This document shows positions 1 through 8,308 of a DNA stretch of 64,000 nucleotides, piece by piece (within the stretch, counting starts at the first letter, position 1; each line of letters begins with the position of its first letter). A program made the translations under genes and the position numbers. The notes under the pieces are model-generated. The model made no database searches. It saw only the letters and a list, made by a program, of their open reading frames with translations, and was not told the origin of the DNA. Source of the DNA: Pseudomonas citri (lineage in GTDB: Bacteria; Pseudomonadota; Gammaproteobacteria; Pseudomonadales; Pseudomonadaceae); assembly GCF_025336485.1 (NCBI RefSeq), contig NZ_JAODAB010000025.1, positions 29,081 to 93,080 on the forward strand, given 5' to 3'.

Positions 1-441
1 ATCGACCTCCAGGCCCAGGCTGTCACGAACCGGGTTGACGACGTACTGGCGCAGCGGCGTGGTGATGTAGCGTTTGAAGGGGTCGCTCACCCACTGGTTG
101 AAGATACCCAGGTTGGGGGTGTATTCACCCTTGTCGCGCAGGGCGCTGATGGTCTGTCGGATCAGGGCCGGCGAGCGCAGGATATTGCTCTCGGTCTCCA
201 TGTCCGCCAGTGACGGCGGAATGAACGTGGCGCTGTCCTGGTTCAGTGACGTGGTCGCGTCACCCTGGGAGAGTTTTTTCGACTGGACGATCACTTGGGC
301 GGTGATGTCGAAGCTCTGTTTGAGCACCAACGGCAACGCCAGGGCGACCACGGCGAAAATCAGGAAGATGCGCTTCACCCACAGCTTGTTGGCGAAGAAG
401 ATCCTGAAGAACTCATGCAGATAGTTTTCCTTGGGATTCAT
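1..441 (-). CDS. Wzz/chain-length determinant protein (5' part only)
   Basis: Only the first 147 codons are inside the window; the rest lies to the left. The protein begins MNPKENYLHEFFRIFF and has one transmembrane segment at about residues 24-40 (IFLIFAVVALALPLVL), followed by a periplasmic stretch beginning FDITAQVIVQ. This is the N-terminal layout of Wzz/PCP co-polymerases, which set the chain length of exported polysaccharides in the inner membrane. It is the last visible gene of the minus-strand exopolysaccharide operon and starts 14 bases after the export lipoprotein gene. Whether a kinase domain is fused at its missing C-terminus, as in Wzc, cannot be seen. That matters because the separate kinase-like gene at 1499-2143 looks degenerate. 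Confidence 0.8.
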   Translation of the reverse strand, partial: MNPKENYLHEFFRIFFANKLWVKRIFLIFAVVALALPLVLKQSFDITAQVIVQSKKLSQGDATTSLNQDSATFIPPSLADMETESNILRSPALIRQTISALRDKGEYTPNLGIFNQWVSDPFKRYITTPLRQYVVNPVRDSLGLEVD

Positions 442-455
442 GGTCGATCACCTGA

Positions 456-1478
456 TCAGTTGTTGCTGCCTTTGTTGTCGAGGCGGTAGGCGAAGCTGAC
501 TCCCACACCCTGGAACAGCACCACGTCGGCCAGTTGCCTGGCCAGTTCGCCAGCGCTGGCCAGCCTGGTCTTGGGCACGAAGAGCATGTCTTCCGGTTGC
601 AGGTAGGCGATCTGGGTCGCGTCACCGCTCAGGGCCTTCTCCACGTCGTAGTGCCGGGCTTCGACCATGTTGCCGTTGCGGCGCATGATCACCACCGAAT
701 CGAGGCGGGCCTTGACGTTCGTGCCCCGGGCCAAGGTCAGCGCCTCGAGGACCGAGATCGGCCGGCGGATCGGGTAGGAGCCCGGTTGGCCCACTTCACC
801 CAGCACATAGATTTCATTGCCGGCGGTGGACTTGAGCAGCACGTCGACGGTCATGTGGCCGGGCAACTGGGCGTAGCGCTCGTTGAGGAAGGTTTCCAAC
901 TGGTTGACGGTCATGCCTTGCAGCGGCACGGAACCGATTTCCGGGAAGCTGGCGTAGCCATCCCGGCCCACGGTGATCTCCCGGCTCATGCCAGTGGCCG
1001 GGTGGCTCAAGGTGTTGCGCAGGTTCGACTCGCTGGACAGCGGGCTGGTGACCTGCACCGTCAACTGGTTGCGGTTGGGCTGGAACAGCATTTTCTGGTC
1101 ATAGGCACGCTGCACCGCCAGGCGGGCTTCGTCGGTGGTCAGGCCGACGATCTTCACCGAGGTGTTGGCCCCCGGCAGTTCGATGGTGCCGTCGGGCATC
1201 ACCTGCTGCGTGCCATTGAGCTGGCTGGCGGCGGTGAAGTTCAGGGCTACCTGGTCGCCGGCCTGTACACGATAGGCCTGCGGTCCGGTGGTGCTGATGT
1301 GGAAAATCACGTCCAGCACATCCTGGGGCCGCAGGGTCTGTTCGACCTTGGGCATGTCGGTGGCCTGGGCATTGGCCGGCGGAGCCGTGAGGATCTGCAC
1401 CGGCATCGAGCGGGTATCGTTAGTGCTGGTGCAACCGGCAAGCGGCAGCAACAGCAGGACAAGCATTCTGGCGTTCAT
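456..1478 (-). CDS. Wza-like polysaccharide export lipoprotein
   Basis: A 340-residue outer-membrane polysaccharide export protein. The chosen ATG at 1478 gives a lipoprotein signal (MNARMLVLLLLPLAGC, lipobox LAGC) and has AAGGA about eight bases upstream; the open frame extends upstream to 1520 but would bury the signal. An N-terminal poly-export domain (RPQDVLDVIFHIS and following, about residues 50-150) is followed by SLBB-like segments such as EIYVLGEVGQPGSYPIRRP. In this family the protein forms the channel that takes capsule or slime polysaccharide across the outer membrane, working with the Wzz/kinase pair. The neighbours on both sides are those expected partners. The sugar exported cannot be told from this protein. 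Confidence 0.88.
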   Translation of the reverse strand: MNARMLVLLLLPLAGCTSTNDTRSMPVQILTAPPANAQATDMPKVEQTLRPQDVLDVIFHISTTGPQAYRVQAGDQVALNFTAASQLNGTQQVMPDGTIELPGANTSVKIVGLTTDEARLAVQRAYDQKMLFQPNRNQLTVQVTSPLSSESNLRNTLSHPATGMSREITVGRDGYASFPEIGSVPLQGMTVNQLETFLNERYAQLPGHMTVDVLLKSTAGNEIYVLGEVGQPGSYPIRRPISVLEALTLARGTNVKARLDSVVIMRRNGNMVEARHYDVEKALSGDATQIAYLQPEDMLFVPKTRLASAGELARQLADVVLFQGVGVSFAYRLDNKGSNN

Positions 1479-1498
1479 CTCGTCATCCTTTTGCAGGC

Positions 1499-2143
1499 TT
1501 ACAGGTTGTTGTAGAGCCACTTGGGCATGTAGTACTTGCGGCGGTTGAACACGCTGCCCACCACTTTCGCACCGGCCTGGACCAGGCGCTGGCGGGTGGC
1601 CTGGGCCACCTCCCAGCGGGTGTCTTCACCACGCACCACCAGCACCACGCCGTCCACCTGGGTGCTGAGCACCAGGGTGTCGCTGGCCGAGTACACCGCA
1701 TCGGCGTCGATCACCACGAAGCGGTACTGCGCCGCCAATTGCCGGAACAATGGGCGCAACCGCTCGGCGCTCAGGCGCTCGGCGTTGTGGCCCAGGCGCC
1801 CGTAGGGCAGCACGTCGAAAGGCAGGCTGGAGACTTGCACCACGCAGTCCTGCAACAAGGGCGGGGCGAGGCTGTTGAACAGCAGGTCGCTGAAACCGCG
1901 CTCCTTGTGCAACGACAGTTGCTGGCTGAGGTTGCGCGGTGACTGGCTGGCGTCTACCAACAGCACCCGGCCGCTGCTCATCTGCGCCAGTTGCGCGGCC
2001 AATGCCATCGCGCTGGTGCTGGTGCCTGTGCCGGTGTTGGCGGATGTCAGCAAAAGGATCCGCAAGGAAGGGTCGAGCACGGTTGAGGTCAGGTTCGTCT
2101 CACTCGGGCTGGCTATGGTCAGGATATTGGTTGAACCGTCCAT
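1499..2143 (-). CDS. CpsD/Wzc-like tyrosine-kinase-family ATPase, degenerate P-loop
   Basis: A 214-residue protein of the MinD/BY-kinase fold lying between the sugar transferase and the export lipoprotein. Family members phosphorylate C-terminal tyrosines and control polysaccharide assembly with Wzz. The Walker A position reads SANTGTGTSTSA and has no lysine where the family has GKT/GKS. The Walker A' position reads LLVDASQSP, and a further strand reads FVVIDADAV. The C-terminus carries a short tyrosine cluster (RKYYMPKWLYNNL). The fold and context are clear, but ATP hydrolysis by the usual lysine-dependent mechanism is doubtful, so this may be a pseudo-kinase or scaffold. It begins one base upstream of the sugar transferase stop, which suggests translational coupling. 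Confidence 0.75.
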   Translation of the reverse strand: MDGSTNILTIASPSETNLTSTVLDPSLRILLLTSANTGTGTSTSAMALAAQLAQMSSGRVLLVDASQSPRNLSQQLSLHKERGFSDLLFNSLAPPLLQDCVVQVSSLPFDVLPYGRLGHNAERLSAERLRPLFRQLAAQYRFVVIDADAVYSASDTLVLSTQVDGVVLVVRGEDTRWEVAQATRQRLVQAGAKVVGSVFNRRKYYMPKWLYNNL

Positions 2144-2890
2144 TTAACTCGCTCCGTGGCCGCTGAAAACTTTGAAGGGGGTCATCACCAGGATCTTCAA
2201 ATCCAGCAACAGGCTCTGTTCAGCGATATAGCTGAGGTCCAATTCCACGCGCTGGTCGAAGTCGATATTGCTGCGCCCGGAGATCTGCCAAAGGCCGGTC
2301 ATGCCGGGGTAGACGCTCAGGCGCACAAGATGGCTGTCCTTGTAGCGGTAAGCGTTGAACGAGGTCGGCCGTGGGCCCACCAGGCGCATGTCGCCGGTCA
2401 CTACGTTGATCAGGTTGGGCAGCTCGTCGAGGCTGCTGCGCCGCAGGAATCGCCCGATGGGGGTGATCCGCGGGTCGTTGTCGATCTTGAAGTCGATGGC
2501 GTCGGCGCCGTGCTTGTTGAGGTGGCGCAACGATTCCTTGAGGGCCTCGGCGTCGGCGACCATGGTGCGGAACTTGTACATGCCGAAGACCCGGCCACGG
2601 TAGCCGGTGCGTTTCTGCACGAACAACACCGGGCCGGGGCTGGAAAACTTGACCAGCACCGCCAGGCCCACCAGCAGCGGGCAGAACAGCACCAGGATCG
2701 CCAGGGCGCCCAGGCAGGCCACCACCCGATTGGTGCGCGAGAGGGTCCACGGCCGACCGCCGTCACGACCGGTCAACCAGCCGCGGCCCTGTCGGTGGAT
2801 CGCGGCGTCCAGGCGCCTGCGGTGGACGGGGTCGATACGTTTGTCGCGTCCGGGAGTATCGATCGCAATGCCGTGCTCATGCCGGGTCAT
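2144..2890 (-). CDS. Initiating sugar transferase (WcaJ/PglC-type phosphoglycosyl transferase)
   Basis: A 248-residue bacterial sugar transferase (PF02397). These enzymes move a sugar-1-phosphate from a nucleotide sugar onto undecaprenyl phosphate to start repeat-unit synthesis. One hydrophobic segment near residues 50-75 (VVACLGALAILVLFCPLL) is followed by FSSPGPVLFVQKRTGYRG, MYKFRTMV, the catalytic Asp-Glu in SLDELPN, and VGPRPTSF. The protein lacks the long N-terminal multi-helix domain of full-length WcaJ, so it is the short, monotopic form. The ATG at 2890 overlaps the epimerase stop as ATGA. The frame is open upstream to 3232, but that stretch is a shadow of the epimerase gene. Confidence 0.9.
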   Translation of the reverse strand: MTRHEHGIAIDTPGRDKRIDPVHRRRLDAAIHRQGRGWLTGRDGGRPWTLSRTNRVVACLGALAILVLFCPLLVGLAVLVKFSSPGPVLFVQKRTGYRGRVFGMYKFRTMVADAEALKESLRHLNKHGADAIDFKIDNDPRITPIGRFLRRSSLDELPNLINVVTGDMRLVGPRPTSFNAYRYKDSHLVRLSVYPGMTGLWQISGRSNIDFDQRVELDLSYIAEQSLLLDLKILVMTPFKVFSGHGAS

Positions 2891-3957
2891 GGATGCCTCC
2901 GTTGAGGTTCGGTCACCAGTGCTCGGCCACCAGCGACGGATGGGGAGGGCTGCGTGTAGTAGCCGAGGAACCACTGGATGAAACGGCCCAGGCCGTCGTC
3001 CAGCCCGATGCACGGTTGGAAACCGGTGGCCCGGGCCAGATCGCTGGCGTCCGCGCAGGTGTTGAGCACATCCCCTGCTTGCAGGGGCAGCAGCTCGATG
3101 CGGGCGGTTCGCCCCAGGTGTTTCTCCAGCAGCGCCACGTAGGTGCGCAGGGCCACTGGTTGTTGCCCGCCGATGTTGTAGATCCGCCAGGGTGCGCGGC
3201 TGCTGGCCGGGTCCGGTTGCGCCTGATCCCACTGGGGTGTGACGTGGGGCGGTAGGTCGATCAGCCGGACGATGCCTTCGATGATGTCGTCGATGTAGGT
3301 GAAATCGCGCTGGTGTTCGCCATGGTTGAACAGTTGCAGCACCCGGCCTTCGGTGATGGCGCGGGCGAACTGGATGGGCGACATGTCCGGCCGGCCCCAG
3401 GGACCGTACACGGTGAAGAAGCGCAGGCCACTGCTGGGAATGCCGAACAGGTGGCTGTAGCTGTGGGCCATCAACTCATTGGCTTTTTTACTCGCCGCGT
3501 ACAGCGACAGGGGATGATCGACGTTGTCTTGCACCGAATAGGGTGTGTGTGGGTTGGCGCCGTACACGGAGCTCGAGGAGGCGTAGATCAGGTGCTTGAC
3601 CGGGTAACGACGGCAGCTCTCGAGGATGTTCAGGAACCCGCTGAGGTTGCTGTCGACATAGGCCCGTGGGTTTTCCAGGGAATAGCGCACGCCGGCCTGG
3701 GCGGCGAGGTGGATCACCACGTCGGGGCGGCGGGCGTGGAACAGCCCGTCGATGGCCGGCGCGTCGGCCAGGTCGATGCGCACCAGCGGGAATTCACCGA
3801 CCTGGTCTTTCACCCAGGCCACGCGATCGTGCTTGAGTTGCGGGTCGTAGTAGTCGTTGAAGTTATCCAGCCCGCAGACCCGGTGGCCGTCGCGTATCAG
3901 GCGCTGCACGCAATGGGCGCCGATGAAGCCGGCCGCGCCGGTGACCAGGATGTTCAT
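2887..3957 (-). CDS. NAD-dependent epimerase, probably UDP-glucuronate 4-epimerase
   Basis: A 356-residue extended short-chain dehydrogenase/epimerase. The nucleotide-binding motif is TGAAGFIG at the N-terminus and the catalytic Ser/Tyr/Lys are in YASSSSVYG and YAASKKANE. The sequence and length fit the CapI/GalE-like enzymes that turn UDP-glucuronate into UDP-galacturonate. The gene directly follows UDP-glucose dehydrogenase, which makes UDP-glucuronate, and overlaps it by four bases (ATGA), so the pair probably supplies uronic acid precursors to the polymer. Other UDP-sugar 4-epimerase substrates are possible. The start at 3957 places MNILVTGAAGF at the N-terminus; the nine upstream codons add nothing recognisable. 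Confidence 0.85.
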   Translation of the reverse strand: MNILVTGAAGFIGAHCVQRLIRDGHRVCGLDNFNDYYDPQLKHDRVAWVKDQVGEFPLVRIDLADAPAIDGLFHARRPDVVIHLAAQAGVRYSLENPRAYVDSNLSGFLNILESCRRYPVKHLIYASSSSVYGANPHTPYSVQDNVDHPLSLYAASKKANELMAHSYSHLFGIPSSGLRFFTVYGPWGRPDMSPIQFARAITEGRVLQLFNHGEHQRDFTYIDDIIEGIVRLIDLPPHVTPQWDQAQPDPASSRAPWRIYNIGGQQPVALRTYVALLEKHLGRTARIELLPLQAGDVLNTCADASDLARATGFQPCIGLDDGLGRFIQWFLGYYTQPSPSVAGGRALVTEPQRRHP

Positions 3958-5318
3958 GCTTGCGGCCCCGGCGCAGGGGCGCAAGGCTCGGCGTGCCGCA
4001 AGCCGATGCCGCGATACACCAGCCCGGCGGCCGCCAGTTGTTCGGGGTTGTACAGGTTGCGACCGTCGATGATCACCCGGGCGCGCAGCTTATTGGCCAA
4101 CAGGTCGAAGTCCACCACGCGAAAGTTCTTCCACTCGGTGCAGATCACCAGGGCGTCGGCGTCCTCGAGGGTGTCGTCGCGGGTCGCGCACAGGTTCATG
4201 TCCTTGCGATAGCCATAGAGGCGACGGCATTCGGCCATGGCTTCCGGGTCGTACGCCTGGACCCGCGCACCTTCGCGCCACAGCGCCTCCATCAGGTAGC
4301 GGCTGGGGGCTTCGCGCATGTCGTCGGTGTTGGGCTTGAAGGCCAACCCCCAGATGGCAATCGACTTGCCGGCCAGGCCGCCTTTGAACTGCTGCGCCAG
4401 TTTCTCGAACAGGATGTGCCGCTGGCTGTCGTTGACGTCGGTGACGCTGCGCAGCAGGCGCAGGGGCATGCCGTTTTGTTCGGCGGTGTGCAGCAGGGCG
4501 CGCAGGTCCTTGGGAAAGCACGAGCCACCGAAGCCGCAGCCAGGGTAAATGAAGTGATAGCCGATGCGCGGGTCCGAGCCGATGCCCTTGCGTATCGCTT
4601 CGATGTCGGCGCCCAACCGTTCGGTGAGGTTGGCCAGTTCGTTCATGAAACTGATGCGGGTGGCGAGCATTGCGTTGGCGGCGTACTTGGTCAGCTCCGC
4701 GCTGCGGTTGTCCATGAACATCAGCTTTTCGCGGTTGCGGCAAAAGGGCGCGTAGAGCTCGCTCATCTGCTCGCGCGCCACCGGGTCGGCAGTGCCGATG
4801 ATGATCCGGTCGGGGCGCATGCAGTCGGCCAGGGCGCTGCCTTCCTTGAGAAACTCGGGGTTGGACACCACGCGCACATTCAGTTGTTTGAGGCAGCGGC
4901 GAGCCAACACCTGGCGGGCGCACTCGGCGACTTTGTCGGCGGTGCCGACCGGCACCGTGGACTTGATGATCAGGGTGCGGTCGCTGTCCATGAAATCGGC
5001 GATCTGCCGGGTGACCGCCAGCACATGGCTCAAGTCCGCCGAGCCGTCTTCATCGGCTGGGGTGCCGACGGCGATGAAAATCAGCTCGCCATGGTTCACC
5101 GCGTCACTGGCCTGGGCGCTGAACGAGAGGCGTCCGGTCTTGATGGTGTCTTCGAGCAATCCGGACAGCCCCGGTTCGCTGATCGGCGGCACGGCTTGCT
5201 GCAGTTGACGGATCTTGTTCGGGTCAATGTCGATGCACAGCACACGATGCCCGACGTCGGCCAGCGCCGCGGCCTGGATCAGCCCCACATATCCCGTCCC
5301 AAATACGCTCACGTCCAT
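3954..5318 (-). CDS. UDP-glucose 6-dehydrogenase
   Basis: A 454-residue UDP-glucose/GDP-mannose dehydrogenase that oxidises UDP-glucose to UDP-glucuronate in two NAD+-dependent steps. The N-terminal Rossmann motif is FGTGYVGL, the substrate-binding lysine lies in the SNPEFLKEGSA motif, and the catalytic cysteine is in PGCGFGGSCFPKDL. A C-terminal UDP-binding domain carries AIWGLAFKPNTDDMREAPS. The ATG at 5318 has GAGGCG upstream and starts exactly at the Rossmann strand; the frame is open to 5462 but that extension is low-complexity promoter sequence. This is the first gene of the minus-strand exopolysaccharide operon. UDP-glucose dehydrogenases with several names (ugd, udg, algD-like) exist, so no symbol is fixed. 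Confidence 0.93.
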   Translation of the reverse strand: MDVSVFGTGYVGLIQAAALADVGHRVLCIDIDPNKIRQLQQAVPPISEPGLSGLLEDTIKTGRLSFSAQASDAVNHGELIFIAVGTPADEDGSADLSHVLAVTRQIADFMDSDRTLIIKSTVPVGTADKVAECARQVLARRCLKQLNVRVVSNPEFLKEGSALADCMRPDRIIIGTADPVAREQMSELYAPFCRNREKLMFMDNRSAELTKYAANAMLATRISFMNELANLTERLGADIEAIRKGIGSDPRIGYHFIYPGCGFGGSCFPKDLRALLHTAEQNGMPLRLLRSVTDVNDSQRHILFEKLAQQFKGGLAGKSIAIWGLAFKPNTDDMREAPSRYLMEALWREGARVQAYDPEAMAECRRLYGYRKDMNLCATRDDTLEDADALVICTEWKNFRVVDFDLLANKLRARVIIDGRNLYNPEQLAAAGLVYRGIGLRHAEPCAPAPGPQA

Positions 5319-5620
5319 CGTAGGCACGCCTCGCAGACCGACTGATGTAACTCGGATGAAACTGTTAAAGGGGGGTATAGCGCAGCTTCGCAAAAGCGTG
5401 TCAGCAAAATGACAGTTGTCACTGTTGGCAAAACTAGAGAAGACTTGGCGTTCTGATATCAAGTCCTTGACTGATTTGAAGAAGTGCCATTTTTAAAGGG
5501 ATATAGCGTTTTTTTAAAAAACGATGAACGGTATTTATCCATAGAGATTGACGATTTTTAGACACAAAGCGTGTCATTTTTGAGCTAACTTTTTTTTGAC
5601 GCTTTTGCGTAGGAGTTTTC
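5319..5620. promoter_or_regulatory. Divergent promoter region of the polysaccharide operon and the phosphotransferase gene
   Basis: No gene is seen in these 302 bases, which are much more AT-rich than the flanks. They hold an 11-base direct repeat, aaagcgtgtca, at 5393-5403 and 5566-5576. The second copy lies within the inverted repeat gacac-aaagc-gtgtc. A 12-base palindrome tgacagttgtca sits at 5410-5421. Such repeats between divergent genes suggest a shared regulator. No convincing -35/-10 pair could be fixed. Confidence 0.5.
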
Positions 5621-7393
5621 TTGCGCTTTACGAAGGCGCTGCTAGTGTCCAGGTACGAACGCTCTTTTCATCGCCTTGAAACCGTCGAGAAAGCCATGGC
5701 CCGATACCTCAAGGAATTGTTGCTGGCGCTGTACCTGGCGCGAGGGTACGCGTACTACCTGGAGCGCCTGGACGCGTTGGGCCTGGGCTTTGCCACGCTG
5801 TTGTACGGGGCGATGTTCGTGGCGTTGGTGCTGGCGTTGTGGATGACGGCGCACATCCGCATGACCCTCGTGCGGCATCTGTTCGCGCTGGTGATGTTCG
5901 TCTCGGCGGTGTTCTTCGAGGTCTATGTCCGGGTCACGGACAGCTACCTGACCTACAGCCAGTTTGTCTCGCTGGTGTATTCCGGTGGCTTCATCCAGGA
6001 AGCGGCCTATCAGTACCGTGAGACGATCATCAGCGCGGGGGCCGGTGGGCTGTTGCTGCTGTTGGGCCTCGGCCTCAAGCCGCGCCATCGCCTGCCGGTC
6101 CCGGGCTACCTGCCGATGGCCGCGCCTGTGCTTGGGGTGTTGCTGCTCAGCGCCGTGCTGTTCGTGCGCGCGGGCGAGGGCGCGCGCGGGTTGCCGGTGA
6201 TGTACACGCCGCTGGCCTACCTGAACCTGTTCGCCTACGAGGCCTTGCACAATACGGTCGGCCCTCGGGAGCCGGTGCGTCTCGTGCGGCGAGCGGGGGC
6301 TGTCGGGCACGACATCGTGCTGGTGATCGATGAAAGCGTTGCCGGTAATTACCTGGATATCAACACTCCGTTCGGCGTGCACACCGGCCTTGAGACACCC
6401 CCCGACGGCGTGACGCTGTTCAATTTCGGCTACGCCGCTTCCATCGCCAATTGCAGTGCCGACACCAACGTCACCCTGCGCTACGGTGGCACGCGCGCCG
6501 ACTACATGCGCATCAACAGCACGCTGCCGTCGATCTGGCAGTACGCCAGGAACGCCGGGTTGCGCACGGTCTACATCGACGCGCAGCGCACCGGTGGCAA
6601 TCTGCAGAACCTGATGACCGATCTGGAAAAACGTGACATCGACGAGTTCGTCCAATTCGACCAGGTCCCCGTGCGCGACCGCGACATGGCTGCGGCGGCG
6701 AAACTGATCGAACTGCTCGGCGATGACCGGGCCGAGCTGGTGGTGATCAACAAGCTGGGCGCGCATTTCCCGGTCCACGACAAATACCCCGACGCCTTCA
6801 TGACCTACCGCCCGGCGTTGCCCCGTGGGCAGTTCCAGGACGTGGCCGACACCGGCAAGCGCGATGGCTTCAACGGCCAGAAGGACGACTGGATGCTGTA
6901 CCGCAACGCCTACCGGAACACTTTGCTGTGGAATGTCGGTGAGTTCTTCAGGCGTATCTTCCAGCAGGCGGACTTGAGCAACGCGGTGCTGATCTACACC
7001 TCCGACCACGGCCAAGACCTGCACGAGCGCGGCAACCCGGGGCTCAATACCCACTGCGGTGGCGACCCGGTAGCGGAAGAGGGGCTTGTCCCGTTGGTGG
7101 TGATGCAAGGTGCCCAGCTGCACACCCTGGATTGGCAACGCGCCTGGGCACAGAACAAGGACCGCTCCAGCCACTACAACATCTTCCCGACGCTGCTGCA
7201 GTTGATGGGGTACGAACCGGCCGGGGTCGAAGCGATCTACGGCAAGTCCCTGAGCGAGCCGACCGAAGACGCCTTCACCTTCAACTACCGTTTCAATGCG
7301 CGCCTGGGCGCCGTGCCCGAGTGGAAACACATCGACCTCAGCCGCATTGTCACACCTGGGCCGACACAGGCCGAAATGGCGGTGGGGCACTGA
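5621..7393 (+). CDS. Membrane sulfatase-fold enzyme, probably phosphoethanolamine- or phosphoglycerol-type transferase
   Basis: A 590-residue protein with four or five predicted membrane helices in the first 200 residues and a periplasmic alkaline-phosphatase-superfamily domain after about residue 225. The metal and active-site elements visible are HDIVLVIDES, a likely nucleophile region IANCSADTNVTLRYG, and YTSDHGQDLHE with a later THCGGD. Family members transfer phosphoethanolamine or phosphoglycerol from lipids to envelope sugars. The start used is TTG at 5621, with AGGAG at 5611-5615; an ATG at 5696 (MARYLKELLL) is a good alternative that loses 25 residues. It is divergent from the exopolysaccharide operon and may decorate that polymer, lipid A or another glycan. 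The donor and acceptor are not known. Confidence 0.75.
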   Translation: MRFTKALLVSRYERSFHRLETVEKAMARYLKELLLALYLARGYAYYLERLDALGLGFATLLYGAMFVALVLALWMTAHIRMTLVRHLFALVMFVSAVFFEVYVRVTDSYLTYSQFVSLVYSGGFIQEAAYQYRETIISAGAGGLLLLLGLGLKPRHRLPVPGYLPMAAPVLGVLLLSAVLFVRAGEGARGLPVMYTPLAYLNLFAYEALHNTVGPREPVRLVRRAGAVGHDIVLVIDESVAGNYLDINTPFGVHTGLETPPDGVTLFNFGYAASIANCSADTNVTLRYGGTRADYMRINSTLPSIWQYARNAGLRTVYIDAQRTGGNLQNLMTDLEKRDIDEFVQFDQVPVRDRDMAAAAKLIELLGDDRAELVVINKLGAHFPVHDKYPDAFMTYRPALPRGQFQDVADTGKRDGFNGQKDDWMLYRNAYRNTLLWNVGEFFRRIFQQADLSNAVLIYTSDHGQDLHERGNPGLNTHCGGDPVAEEGLVPLVVMQGAQLHTLDWQRAWAQNKDRSSHYNIFPTLLQLMGYEPAGVEAIYGKSLSEPTEDAFTFNYRFNARLGAVPEWKHIDLSRIVTPGPTQAEMAVGH

Positions 7394-7450
7394 ACTATTT
7401 TCTCTGCTGAGGCGAGGTTGCCCACCGACCGTGCGGCCATCCCCATTCCC

Positions 7451-7544
7451 CTGTGGGAGCAATGCTTGCTCGCGATTGCGGTGGGTCAGTTGGCGGCGAT
7501 GCTGAAAGTGCCGTCGCCATCGCGAGCAAGCTTTGCTCCCACAG
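7451..7544. repeat. REP doublet (two inverted REP sequences)
   Basis: Two copies of the Pseudomonas REP core face each other: ctgtgggagcaatgcttgct on the plus strand at 7451 and its near reverse complement ending ctttgctcccacag at 7544. About 40 bases separate them, so the transcript could fold into a cruciform-like double hairpin. The rest of 7394-7639 shows no gene. Confidence 0.85.
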
Positions 7545-7639
7545 GCTCGCTCCCATCCGTTTTTCTGAGGTAACGAGCGTTCTCGCTGTATCTCAACCTC
7601 CGCTATCCTGACTTCCTCGCTCATCTGCCGGGCTTTGCC

Positions 7640-8308
7640 ATGCTTGAGGTTCACGATGTCTTCAAAAGCTACGCCACCCCCCAAGGCCCGCTGCCCGTGT
7701 TGCAAGGCATCGACCTGACGTTGCCCGCCGGCAGTAGCCTGGCGCTGATGGGCGAGTCGGGCAGTGGCAAGAGCACCTTGCTGCACCTGGTCGCCGGCTT
7801 GGACAAGGTCGACCGCGGCAGTATCCGCAGCGGCGGTTATCGGCTCGACGGCATGAGCGAGCGTCAATTGGCGAACTGGCGACGGACCGAAATCGGCCTG
7901 GTGTTCCAGCAGTTCAACCTCATCAGCAGCTTGTCGGTGGAGGACAACCTGGCGTTCCAGGCACGCTTGTGCGGTCGCCATGACGCGGCCTGGCAGGCTC
8001 ACCTGGTGCAGCGGCTCGGGCTGGCGGATGTACTGCGGCGCTATCCCGAGCAGTTGTCCGGCGGGCAGCAGCAGCGGGTCGCGTTGGGGCGAGCGCTGGC
8101 CTCGCGACCGCCCTTGTTGCTGGCCGACGAACCCACCGGCAGCCTCGACGAAGCCACTGGTGACGAGGTGTTGCAACTGTTGTTGGAATTGCTCGAGGCC
8201 AGCGCCACGAGCCTGTTGATGGTGACTCACAGTCTGCGAGTGGCGGCTCGTCTGGCCCGCCGCGTAGTACTGCAGGGCGGGCGTCTCGCCGAGGTAGCCC
8301 CGGCGTGA
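7640..8308 (+). CDS. ABC transporter ATP-binding protein (LolD/MacB-like family)
   Basis: A 222-residue ATPase with all key motifs intact: Walker A GESGSGKST, Q-loop VFQQFNL, signature LSGGQQQR, Walker B LLLADEPTGSLDE and the switch histidine in MVTHS. Length and sequence fit the MacB/LolD/YbbA group, which power FtsX-like permeases that act on lipoproteins or substrates in the periplasm and do not import across the membrane. The permease follows at once with a TGATG overlap, and a lipocalin-like lipoprotein follows the permease, making a three-gene unit. The substrate is unknown. Confidence 0.9.
   Translation: MLEVHDVFKSYATPQGPLPVLQGIDLTLPAGSSLALMGESGSGKSTLLHLVAGLDKVDRGSIRSGGYRLDGMSERQLANWRRTEIGLVFQQFNLISSLSVEDNLAFQARLCGRHDAAWQAHLVQRLGLADVLRRYPEQLSGGQQQRVALGRALASRPPLLLADEPTGSLDEATGDEVLQLLLELLEASATSLLMVTHSLRVAARLARRVVLQGGRLAEVAPA

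Noticed and set aside
534..1514. A 326-codon plus-strand open frame
   Set aside because: It is the antisense shadow of the Wza-like gene in GC-rich sequence; the opposite frame has a signal peptide and family motifs.
5642..8230. An 862-codon minus-strand open frame
   Set aside because: It is antisense to the phosphotransferase and ABC ATPase genes. Composition is low-complexity (Gln, His, Arg) and it has no motif.
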